DNA of 64,000 nucleotides from Parvibaculum sp. Its GTDB lineage: Bacteria > Pseudomonadota > Alphaproteobacteria > Parvibaculales > Parvibaculaceae. Below the pieces are notes generated by a model. That model was not told where the DNA came from, ran no database searches, and saw nothing but the letters and a program-made list of their open reading frames with translations. Made by a program: the position numbers and the translations under genes. The stretch covers positions 682,001-746,000 of the forward strand of contig JAEPQD010000002.1 in assembly GCA_017642695.1 (NCBI GenBank), in the 5' to 3' direction. Every line of letters begins with the position of its first letter. The stretch's first letter is position 1. Shown here piece by piece: positions 25,877 through 32,758 of the stretch.

Positions 25877-25947
25877 GTTAAAGGGTCGTAAAAAGCTTGT
25901 TTTTTTTCGGAAATTCATCGAATAAATTTTGCGCTCCGCATTAAGCA

Positions 25948-25977
25948 AAAGGGGCGGACCTTGCGGTCCGCCCCTTT
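25948..25977 (-). terminator. Terminator after upstream flagellin gene
   Basis: AAAGGGGCGGACC / GGTCCGCCCCTTT, 13-bp stem with a TTGC loop, then TTTGC on the minus strand. It lies 21 bp past the flagellin stop at 25998 and separates the two flagellin genes. Confidence 0.88.
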
Positions 25978-25997
25978 GTTCAAGCGCTTTTTTATTC

Positions 25998-27179
25998 TTA
26001 ACCGAAGAGACGCAGCACGCTCTGTTCTGCCTGGTTCGCAAGCGAGAGCGCGGTGGTGCCGAGCTGCTGGCGGGTCTGCAGAGCGAGCATTTTCGCCCCT
26101 TCTTCGTTGGTGTCGGCGACGGTGAGTTCCGATGCGCCGCTTTCGAGCGTGTTGACCAGCGAGCTGGTGAAGTCCTGACGGATCTGCACCACGCCGAGGT
26201 TCGCACCGAAGGTCGAGGACTGCTGGCGCAGCACACCGGTTGCGGCGTTCAGCGTGTCGACGAAGGCCTTGATGTCGGCGTCGGCGGCGAAGCCGTGGTC
26301 GCCGGACTCGTTGGGAACCGTGCCGATGTTCAGCAGGCCTTCGGGCGTGAGGTTGATGCCCTCAATGTCGAGCTTCGATGTCTGCTCGGAATTGAAGAAC
26401 ACGCTGAGCAGGTCGCCCTTCAGGAGGTTCACGCCCTTGTAGCTGGCGTCGCCGGCGAGCTGTTCGATCTGTTCGCGGAGATTGTTGAAGTCGGCTTCGA
26501 ACTTGTCGCGGTTCACACCGTTGGTCGACGAGGTATGCGTCCCCAGAAGACCCGCGAGGCTGACCGCGGTGCCGCCATTGTCGGCGGCGACGGAGAGCTC
26601 GCGGCCATTGGCGGCGGAGAATTCGAGCTGACCGTCGTCGTTGATGACGGCTTCGAGCGGTTCGTCGCCAACGAAGGTCGCGGCGACCCAGTCGATCAGA
26701 TCCTGCACCGTTTCGACTTCGCCGGTGGCGGCACCGATGTCGACCGAGGCGGTGACTTCGCCGACCGTGACCGTGAGGCTGTGGCCCGTCGCCAGCGCGC
26801 CGAGGCCGGCAAGCGCCACACCACCCGTCAGAGCGGCTCCGGAACGGTTGCCGACGATGGTCGTGGCGTTGATCTTGGTTTCGAGGGCCTGGTTCGCGAC
26901 GGCCTTCATGCTGTCGACCAGCTTGAGGATCGACTTGATGCCCTGATCCGCGGCTTCCAGCGTCTTCACCGCCTGACCCATCGCGTCGAGCATGTTGTTC
27001 AGGTCGGAAGCCCTGTTGTTCAGGCCCTGCGCCGTGAAGAACGAGGTCGGGCTGTCGATCGCGCTGCGGACACGCAGGCCTGTTGCCAGGCGCAACTGCG
27101 TTTCGTCGAGCAGTCGCGTTGTATTCTGCATGCTGAGCAGATTTGACCGGATCGCACCGGAAAGGACCACATCAGCCAT
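25998..27179 (-). CDS. Flagellin (upstream copy)
   Basis: About 393 residues. The conserved N-terminal coil (LSGAIRSNLLSMQNTTRLLDETQLRLATGLRV) and C-terminal coil (LSLANQAEQSVLRLFG) frame a variable centre (about residues 130-270). It shares the flagellin family features with the downstream copy but differs in many D1 positions, so the two may form different parts of one filament. A sigma-54 promoter sits 218-232 bp upstream, which implies an unusually long leader of about 205 nt. That leader is a likely site for FlbT binding. Confidence 0.95.
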   Translation of the reverse strand: MADVVLSGAIRSNLLSMQNTTRLLDETQLRLATGLRVRSAIDSPTSFFTAQGLNNRASDLNNMLDAMGQAVKTLEAADQGIKSILKLVDSMKAVANQALETKINATTIVGNRSGAALTGGVALAGLGALATGHSLTVTVGEVTASVDIGAATGEVETVQDLIDWVAATFVGDEPLEAVINDDGQLEFSAANGRELSVAADNGGTAVSLAGLLGTHTSSTNGVNRDKFEADFNNLREQIEQLAGDASYKGVNLLKGDLLSVFFNSEQTSKLDIEGINLTPEGLLNIGTVPNESGDHGFAADADIKAFVDTLNAATGVLRQQSSTFGANLGVVQIRQDFTSSLVNTLESGASELTVADTNEEGAKMLALQTRQQLGTTALSLANQAEQSVLRLFG

Positions 27180-27396
27180 TGTCTCTACCCTCCAGGGTTT
27201 GGCCCAGCCGTCTCATGGCGGCACGAGCACTACACTCGGTGTTAATCATTAATTCGACGTAAACGGCCCGTTTCCGATCGCAGTCTGGCGATTATCCGCC
27301 TCAGAAAACCCAACCGGTCTTGCCGTGCCGCCGAACCGGGTGCATGAGTGGCTGTGCCGTGCTCCGCATCCGTCGATTGCATCTGGCCCTGCTGTC

Positions 27397-27411
27397 GCAA
27401 ACAGCGGGCCA
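27397..27411 (-). promoter_or_regulatory. Sigma-54 promoter of upstream flagellin
   Basis: On the minus strand TGGCCCGCTGTTTGC, one mismatch to TGGCACG-N4-TTGC and identical in the first eight bases to the flgE element. Transcription would start near 27385, giving about 205 nt of leader before the ATG at 27179. Confidence 0.85.
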
Positions 27412-27515
27412 GTTTTAAAACTCAATGAAATCAATGGGTTGTGTTTGTTTCGTCCTGCGGGGCTGGCAGGAAGTTCCCGTTTGCGGGGAAAGTTTTGCCG
27501 GGCCGGAGCGGCAAG

Positions 27516-27535
27516 TTGTCCCCGGTTATGGGGAC
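27516..27535 (-). terminator. Hairpin after the TPR glycosyltransferase gene
   Basis: GTCCCC / GGGGAC with a 6-base loop, 17 bp past the stop at 27552. There is no clear T-run. The TTGTCCCCGG half is shared with the palindrome at 11427. Confidence 0.45.
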
Positions 27536-27551
27536 GCAGGACACCGGTCTT

Positions 27552-29174
27552 CTAGCCGAGAAGGAAGCGGGCGACATCGCCGCTAATTTCATCGGCGAGC
27601 TTCGCCTTGTCGGTCGAAGGGCTGATCGAGTAGCAGCGAATGCTGGGGAACCACGGAAGATGATCCGTACCCAGCTTCGTCCAGCCGTGTGGCGCGGTGT
27701 AGTGGAAGCTGGGGATACCCAGCGCGCCCGCAACCGTCACCGGAAAGCTCGATGGCCCGACGATGGTGTCCATGCAGGCCGAGAGAGCGGCGGCGCCTTC
27801 CAGATCCTGGAAGAGATCGAGACCCGGCATGCGGTGCAGCGTCAGGCCATGCTCGCGCTGCAACGCATCGGCTTCCTCGTCCACATTGGTGTATTGAAGG
27901 TTCACGACCTTGACGCCCTCGATCGCGAAGAGCGCTTTCCAGTCGGCAAGCCGCGTGTAGTAGACCGCGCGGACGTCATCCACCTTCTTCGAAGTCCAGG
28001 AAATGCCGACCTTGGGGCCGGGGCCAAGGCTCGCGAGCCAGTCCCGGCATTCGGCGACGCGGGCCGGATCCGGCCGGAGCGGGCTGACTGCGGGCGGAAA
28101 ATCGGAAACGCGGCGGCGAAGTTGCGCTGCGACAAGGCCGGCGGGCGCTGTGTAGTCGAAATCCACTTCGCCGTAGTTGCCGAGGCCGGTCGATTTCCAT
28201 TCCTCCGCACGCACCGTCGCCGTGGGCCAGGTCCGCTGATAGAGCGGCACAAGCCGCCAATCCGTCTCGATGATGACGTGACCCGCTCGTGCGATGAGAT
28301 CGGTGTAACAGGTGGAAAAGAGGAGATCGTCGCCCAGACCCTGCTCGCGCCAGACCATGATGGTCTTGTCCGTCAGATCCTGGCCTTCCCAGATAAGGCC
28401 GGGGAAGGGGCGGTAAGGCTGGCGCTGACCGCAGGCAAAACCGAAGCCGTACATGTCCCAGCCCTCTTCCGTGTGACCGGTGGAGAGCAGTGAACGGGCG
28501 AGGTTCCAGCGGGCGGCATCGCAATCTGGATCGATGGAGAGGCTGCGCTGGAGGGCGTCCAGCGCCTCGTGATGACGGCCGAGAATTTCAAGAAGGGCGG
28601 CGAGATTGGTCCATGTCTGGGAAATGCCGGGATTGATTTCAATGGAACGGCGGTAGCAGGCCATTGCATCATCGTAGAGCCGGGTGCCCGTGAGCACCTT
28701 GCCGAGCATGCCGTAGGCGCGCGCCGACATCGGCTGGAGCTCGATGGCGCGGGACATGAGATCGACGGCACGCTGCGTTTCCTGGTCCTCGTCGAGGATA
28801 TTGCCGAGATTGAGGAGCGCGGCGACGTTATCGGGGTCGCGTTCAAGCAGGCGTTCGTAGAGACTGCGCGCCCGCGCGGTATGCTTGACGGAGGCGCAGA
28901 GACCCGCGAGATCAAAGATGTAACGAAGGTCCTCGCCCGCGTCCTTTGCAGCGCGGTCCAGGACACTGATCGCGTCCCCTTCACGCCTTGCCGCAATGAG
29001 GCACTGGGTCAGGCCGGTAAGCGCACCAATATGCGCCGGGTTTACGGCAAGCACCTTGCGGTAGCGGCTTTCGGCGTCGTCATAACGTTCGCGCGCCTGG
29101 AGGCGCTGGCCCTGCGCGAACTTCTTTTCGATTTCGCTGTCGCCGCCAGCGCGCCGCTTCATCATGGTCGACAT
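27552..29174 (-). CDS. TPR protein with glycosyltransferase-like C-terminal domain
   Basis: About 540 residues from the ATG at 29174 (a further in-frame ATG at 29219 has no ribosome site). Residues 15-270 hold about seven tetratricopeptide repeats with a regular YRKVLAVNPAHIGAL / YRRSIEINPGISQTW pattern. The C-terminal half (about 290-540) resembles GT9/heptosyltransferase-like domains: VGISWTSKK, then DTIVGPSSFPVTVAGALGIP. This architecture is seen in alphaproteobacterial proteins linked to flagellin modification. It lies between the flagellins and flgN/flgJ/flgI, so O-glycosylation of flagellin is a reasonable inference. A CtrA-like site lies 61 bp upstream. Confidence 0.75.
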   Translation of the reverse strand: MSTMMKRRAGGDSEIEKKFAQGQRLQARERYDDAESRYRKVLAVNPAHIGALTGLTQCLIAARREGDAISVLDRAAKDAGEDLRYIFDLAGLCASVKHTARARSLYERLLERDPDNVAALLNLGNILDEDQETQRAVDLMSRAIELQPMSARAYGMLGKVLTGTRLYDDAMACYRRSIEINPGISQTWTNLAALLEILGRHHEALDALQRSLSIDPDCDAARWNLARSLLSTGHTEEGWDMYGFGFACGQRQPYRPFPGLIWEGQDLTDKTIMVWREQGLGDDLLFSTCYTDLIARAGHVIIETDWRLVPLYQRTWPTATVRAEEWKSTGLGNYGEVDFDYTAPAGLVAAQLRRRVSDFPPAVSPLRPDPARVAECRDWLASLGPGPKVGISWTSKKVDDVRAVYYTRLADWKALFAIEGVKVVNLQYTNVDEEADALQREHGLTLHRMPGLDLFQDLEGAAALSACMDTIVGPSSFPVTVAGALGIPSFHYTAPHGWTKLGTDHLPWFPSIRCYSISPSTDKAKLADEISGDVARFLLG

Positions 29175-29234
29175 TGGAGAATTGCCCCGTGCAGCGCGGA
29201 AATGGTTGGTACACGCCATTTCGGCGCGACATGG

Positions 29235-29250
29235 TTACCACCCGGTTAAC
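29235..29250. promoter_or_regulatory. CtrA-like site upstream of TPR glycosyltransferase gene
   Basis: TTAC-CACCCGG-TTAAC: one mismatch to TTAA-N7-TTAAC. It lies 61 bp upstream of the 29174 start, inside the gap after flgN. Regulation by CtrA is inferred only. Confidence 0.5.
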
Positions 29251-29276
29251 GAATGGCGACGATAGCCGATTCGACT

Positions 29277-29753
29277 TCAGATACGGGCGTCGAGCGTGAG
29301 CGAGCCTGTGCCCGTAGCGCCGCCGGAGCGGCGTGTGGCGGGTGCCGCGTTGCTTCCGTAGCCGAGAGCCGGGGCAGCACGTTCGCTCATGGCGTCCGCG
29401 ACCATACGGATGAGGCTCTCGGAGACCGACTTCGCGGCGCCGAGTGCTTCTCCGTTCTTCGCAAGCATGCGATCCAGCTCGATCATCGCCGTCTTGAGAC
29501 GAGAGATGCGTTCGGACGGTGCGCGGTCGAGCAGATCCTTGCGGGCGCGGACGGCCTGAACGTCCATCGCATAGTCGTTCGCGAGGCGGATCTTTTCCGG
29601 CTGGAGCGCGGCGACCTCTGCCTGCGCACGGTCGCGCAGAAGTTCGGTCTCCTGGGCGATCAGGCCGGTAAGGTCCGCCGTGAGGCTCAGCATCCGGTCG
29701 ACGAGATCGGCGGGGGTGAGCGTTTCGGCGGGGGCGCGGCGCGGGTCGCTCAT
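29277..29753 (-). CDS. flgN: FlgN-like flagellar chaperone
   Basis: About 158 residues, mostly helical (LTADLTGLIAQETELLRDRAQAEVAALQPEKIRLANDYA), with the layout of FlgN-type export chaperones and a Gly/Ala-rich C-terminus. FlgN binds FlgK and FlgL before export. Its ATG overlaps the flgJ stop (ATGA), so the genes are translationally coupled. The identity rests on helical pattern and position between flgJ and the flagellin region; the family is divergent. Confidence 0.65.
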   Translation of the reverse strand: MSDPRRAPAETLTPADLVDRMLSLTADLTGLIAQETELLRDRAQAEVAALQPEKIRLANDYAMDVQAVRARKDLLDRAPSERISRLKTAMIELDRMLAKNGEALGAAKSVSESLIRMVADAMSERAAPALGYGSNAAPATRRSGGATGTGSLTLDARI

Positions 29754-30079
29754 TGGGACACCTCCTGCATTTTCAGGATTTCGCGATAGATGTCGTCGGC
29801 AATGCCAACGCCGCCGGACTTCGCGACCTGGCGGCCATACTGGTCAACGAGGACCGAGCGGAACATGCTTTCGCCGGGGCCGCCGCCAAAGGGATTGTCG
29901 TCCGAAACGCCTTCGAACATCGACTGGAACATGCTCGAGACGAACTGAGCCTCGAAGTCCTGAGCCGCTTCCCAGGCGCGGGGATCGCGGCCGACGTCCT
30001 TCGCGGGGCCTTGCGCGGCGGCCGACTGGCCGGCGGGCAGGTGCATGAAGACGGGAAGGGGCGCGGCGAGAGCGTCCAT
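29750..30079 (-). CDS. flgJ: Rod-binding protein, FlgJ N-terminal type
   Basis: About 109 residues. The AAQDFEAQFVSSMFQSMFEGV and SMFRSVLVDQYGRQVAKSGGVGIAD segments are the rod-binding domain of FlgJ. The muramidase half found in enterics is absent, as is usual in alphaproteobacteria, so another enzyme must open the peptidoglycan. Its ATG overlaps the flgI stop (TAATG), and its stop overlaps the flgN start. Confidence 0.9.
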   Translation of the reverse strand: MDALAAPLPVFMHLPAGQSAAAQGPAKDVGRDPRAWEAAQDFEAQFVSSMFQSMFEGVSDDNPFGGGPGESMFRSVLVDQYGRQVAKSGGVGIADDIYREILKMQEVSQ

Positions 30080-31230
30080 TACATCACCTCGATTTCGGCC
30101 TGCAGCGCGCCGGCGGACTTGATCGCCTGCAGAATGGTGATCATGTCGCGGGGGCTGACGCCAAGCGCATTCAGGCCGTCGACCAGTTCGCTCAGGCTGA
30201 TGCTGCCGTCGATGATGCCGAGCTGCTTGCCCTGTTCCTCGTCGACCTGAACGTCGGTGCGGGGCACGGTGACCGTGTCGCCCTGCGTGGAGAAGGGGGA
30301 GGGCTGGCTGACCTGCGGGGTTTCACTGACCGAGATGGTGAGGTTGCCCTGCGCGATCGCGACCTTGCTGACGCGCACGTCCTGTCCCATCACGATGACG
30401 CCCGAGCTTTCGTCGATGACGACCTTGGCGGCGAGATCAGGCTGCACGCGAAGCTGCTCGATCTCGGTGAGAAGGCCTACCACGCCGCCGCGGAAGGCGG
30501 GCGGTACCGTGAGAGCGACCGTCGTCGGGTTGTCGGCGGTCGCGGTATTCGCGCCCAGGAAAGCATTGATGGCGGCGGCAACGCGCTGCGCCGTGGTGAG
30601 GTCCGGATTGCGCAGCGAGAGGCGCAGCGAGCGGAGGTCGGCGAGCTCGAAATCGAGTTCACGCTCGACGATGGCGCCGTTCGCGATGCGGCCATTCGTG
30701 GGAACCCCGCGTGTGACGGAGGCCGCTTCGCCCTTGGCGGAGAAGCCGCCGGTGGCGAGCGAGCCCTGGGCAACGGCATAGACCTCGCCGTCGGCGCCCA
30801 TGAGCGGCGTGACGAGAAGGACGCCGCCCTGAAGGTTGGTCGCGTCGCCGAGCGCGCTTACGGTGACATCGATGCGCGTGCCCTGGGGGGCGAAAGCCGG
30901 AAGATTGGCCGAAACCATGACGGCCGCGACGTTGGCGGTCTTCAGCGTGGTGCCGCGCGTGTTGACGCCGAGGCGCTCCAGCATGCCGATCAGGCTCTGC
31001 TGCGTGAATGGCGCGTTGCGGAGCGTGTCGCCCGTACCGTTCAGGCCGACAACGAGGCCGTAGCCGACCAGCATATTGTCGCGGATGCCCTCGACATCGA
31101 CGATGTCCTTGATACGCGAACTCGCTTCGGCCCGGCCGGGGACGCCAAGCGCCATCAGGCAGAGCACCAGCGCCAGCGCGAGCCAGGTGGAGAAGCGGGG
31201 AAGAGAAAGGCGGGACAACTGCCAGGACAT
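30079..31230 (-). CDS. flgI: Flagellar P-ring protein FlgI
   Basis: About 383 residues from the ATG at 31230. A signal peptide (LALALVLCLMALGVPGRAEA) precedes RIKDIVDVEGIRDNMLVGYGLVVGLNGTGDTL, the classical FlgI opening. The C-terminal region (VQVDEEQGKQLGIIDGSISLSELVDGLNALG) also fits. FlgI is exported by Sec and forms the P ring in the peptidoglycan. It is first of a flgI-flgJ-flgN run, possibly including the TPR glycosyltransferase gene. A sigma-54 element sits at 31272-31286. Confidence 0.95.
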   Translation of the reverse strand: MSWQLSRLSLPRFSTWLALALVLCLMALGVPGRAEASSRIKDIVDVEGIRDNMLVGYGLVVGLNGTGDTLRNAPFTQQSLIGMLERLGVNTRGTTLKTANVAAVMVSANLPAFAPQGTRIDVTVSALGDATNLQGGVLLVTPLMGADGEVYAVAQGSLATGGFSAKGEAASVTRGVPTNGRIANGAIVERELDFELADLRSLRLSLRNPDLTTAQRVAAAINAFLGANTATADNPTTVALTVPPAFRGGVVGLLTEIEQLRVQPDLAAKVVIDESSGVIVMGQDVRVSKVAIAQGNLTISVSETPQVSQPSPFSTQGDTVTVPRTDVQVDEEQGKQLGIIDGSISLSELVDGLNALGVSPRDMITILQAIKSAGALQAEIEVM

Positions 31231-31271
31231 GGAACGACCGATCAATCGCTTGCGATACGGCCCTCAAGCTA

Positions 31272-31286
31272 GCGAAAGCCGTGCCA
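31272..31286 (-). promoter_or_regulatory. Sigma-54 promoter of the flgI operon
   Basis: On the minus strand TGGCACGGCTTTCGC, one mismatch to TGGCACG-N4-TTGC. It lies 42 bp upstream of the flgI start. Confidence 0.82.
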
Positions 31287-31435
31287 TCGGGCGGATGGCC
31301 ATGGAGGTAAGTCAAGTAACTGATTTTGCTGGATATTTTATTTCGTCACGCGGCCGGGCCGGGGCGTGCGGGGGCAGCTCCTGCCGCCGACCGGCAAAAG
31401 CTGCCCGGCGGCCCCGTGTGAGCCAAGGTTTAAGC

Positions 31436-31450
31436 TTAACGCCGCTTTAA
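31436..31450. promoter_or_regulatory. CtrA-type box upstream of fliX
   Basis: TTAACGCCGCTTTAA fits TTAA-N7-TTAA exactly; a further TTAA lies 6 bp upstream. It is 69 bp before the fliX ATG. In Caulobacter fliX is a CtrA-activated class II gene divergent from flgI, the same arrangement as here. Confidence 0.78.
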
Positions 31451-31519
31451 GACCTCCGCTCCATTCTGGCGGCTTCGAAAGGCGGCCCACTCATTCCGGA
31501 CCGTACGGGGGCGGAACAG

Positions 31520-31945
31520 ATGAAAATCGGTCAGACCAGAGGGACATCCCAGTCGGGCCCGTCGCGTGCCTCGCAGGCGCGAAGCGGCGGCAGTTTTTCG
31601 GTTTCCGACGCTCCGGCCGCGCGGGGCGCCGCCGGGCTTTCGGGGCCGGCCTCGCTTGGGGCGGTCGACGCGCTGCTGGCGTTGCAGGAGACGGCACCCA
31701 ACGATGATGCGCTCAACGCGCCGAAGCGCCGTGCGATCCGGCGGGGCGAGGACATGCTCGATATTCTCGACGAGATCAAGCTTGCGCTGCTGGCCGGGCA
31801 ATTGCCGAAAGCCAAGCTTTCCCGCCTGGTTTCGGTGGTGGAACGGCAGCAGGGAGCGTTCAGCGACCCCCAGCTTCGCGAGGTGCTGGACCAGATCGAG
31901 CTCAGGGCGCGCGTCGAGCTGGCGAAGTTTGGAACCTATACTTAA
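31520..31945 (+). CDS. fliX: Flagellar assembly regulator FliX
   Basis: About 141 residues. A low-complexity Ser/Gly/Ala N-terminus is followed by DMLDILDEIKLALLAGQLPKAKLSRLVSVVERQQ and a conserved end (LREVLDQIELRARVELAKFG), matching FliX. FliX couples basal-body assembly to the activity of FlbD, the sigma-54 activator of late flagellar genes. It is divergent from flgI as in Caulobacter, with a CtrA-type box between them. FlbD itself is outside the window. Confidence 0.9.
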   Translation: MKIGQTRGTSQSGPSRASQARSGGSFSVSDAPAARGAAGLSGPASLGAVDALLALQETAPNDDALNAPKRRAIRRGEDMLDILDEIKLALLAGQLPKAKLSRLVSVVERQQGAFSDPQLREVLDQIELRARVELAKFGTYT

Positions 31946-32115
31946 GGCTAGGTTCGGCGCCCTTTCCGGCAAGTCCGGATTAGGGACTTGAAATCAAGGG
32001 AATTTCACAGATATTTCACCCGCTTGGCTTGGGCCGGGCGGTTGAGAATCGTAGGGGCGCTCCCTATACTCCGCGCGCTTCGCCGAAGGTTTGTGTCAGA
32101 GAGAGATTGCCAGGA

Positions 32116-32532
32116 ATGGCTGTGCGTTTGCCCAAAGGCTATATGCCGTCCGACGACGAACCGTTTATGAACAAGCGGCAGAAGGAATATTTCCGCCGCA
32201 AGCTGGAGAAGTGGAAAGAGGACATCCTGATCGAGAACCGGGAGACGCTGCAGCATCTGCAGGACGACTCGGTGCAGCATCCCGATCTTGCCGACCGCGC
32301 CTCTTCCGAAACGGAGCGTTCACTCGAGCTCAGGACCCGCGACCGTCAGCGCAAGCTGATCTCGAAGATCGACGCAGCGCTGCGCCGGATCGACGACGGT
32401 ACCTATGGCTATTGCGAGGAGACAGGCGAGCCGATCAGCCTGAAACGGCTGGATGCGCGACCGATCGCGACACTCTCCATCGAAGCGCAGGAGCGTCACG
32501 AGCGCCGCGAGAAGGTCTATCGCGACGACTGA
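32116..32532 (+). CDS. dksA: DksA-family RNA polymerase regulator
   Basis: About 138 residues from the ATG at 32116. The long coiled-coil tip (LEKWKEDILIENRETLQHLQDD) and the C-terminal GTYGYCEETGEPISLKRLDARPIATLSIEAQERHE match DksA, which binds the RNA polymerase secondary channel and works with ppGpp. Only one of the four zinc cysteines of E. coli DksA is kept; the other three are Thr, Ser and Ala. Zinc-less versions occur in alphaproteobacteria. The gene is monocistronic with a strong terminator at 32556-32591. Confidence 0.92.
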   Translation: MAVRLPKGYMPSDDEPFMNKRQKEYFRRKLEKWKEDILIENRETLQHLQDDSVQHPDLADRASSETERSLELRTRDRQRKLISKIDAALRRIDDGTYGYCEETGEPISLKRLDARPIATLSIEAQERHERREKVYRDD

Positions 32533-32555
32533 ACCACCCGGCGTCGAATAGCTGA

Positions 32556-32591
32556 CGAAAAACGCGGCCTCCGCTGGGGCCGCGTTTTTCG
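32556..32591 (+). terminator. Terminator of dksA
   Basis: CGAAAAACGCGGCC / GGCCGCGTTTTTCG with an 8-base loop. Strong stem with T-rich arm, 23 bp after the dksA stop. Confidence 0.88.
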
Positions 32592-32758
32592 TTTCAGGCG
32601 CGAGAAAATATTCCGCAGAGAAACGATCCGCAGGCTGAAAGGGATTTCAGCCGATTTCCGCCACGCTTGCCGCCTGTTTGCTGGCCTCGCGATCTTCCCT
32701 CGACTACCATCCCCTTCGACGAACCGGTGGGGACCGGGCAATACGGGGGGAGACGGGG

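Larger units (their letters stand above)
27180..27551. other. Leader and promoter region of upstream flagellin
   Basis: 372 bp without a gene. From the left it holds the presumed flagellin leader, the sigma-54 element at 27397-27411, an AT-rich stretch, and a hairpin at 27516-27535 that probably ends the TPR glycosyltransferase transcript. The leader contains an imperfect CtrA-like half site (27249-27263) that was not accepted. Confidence 0.6.

Noticed and set aside
27249..27263. TTAATTCGACGTAAA as a CtrA site in the flagellin leader
   Set aside because: The second half reads TAAA, and the position, downstream of the sigma-54 start, does not suit activation.
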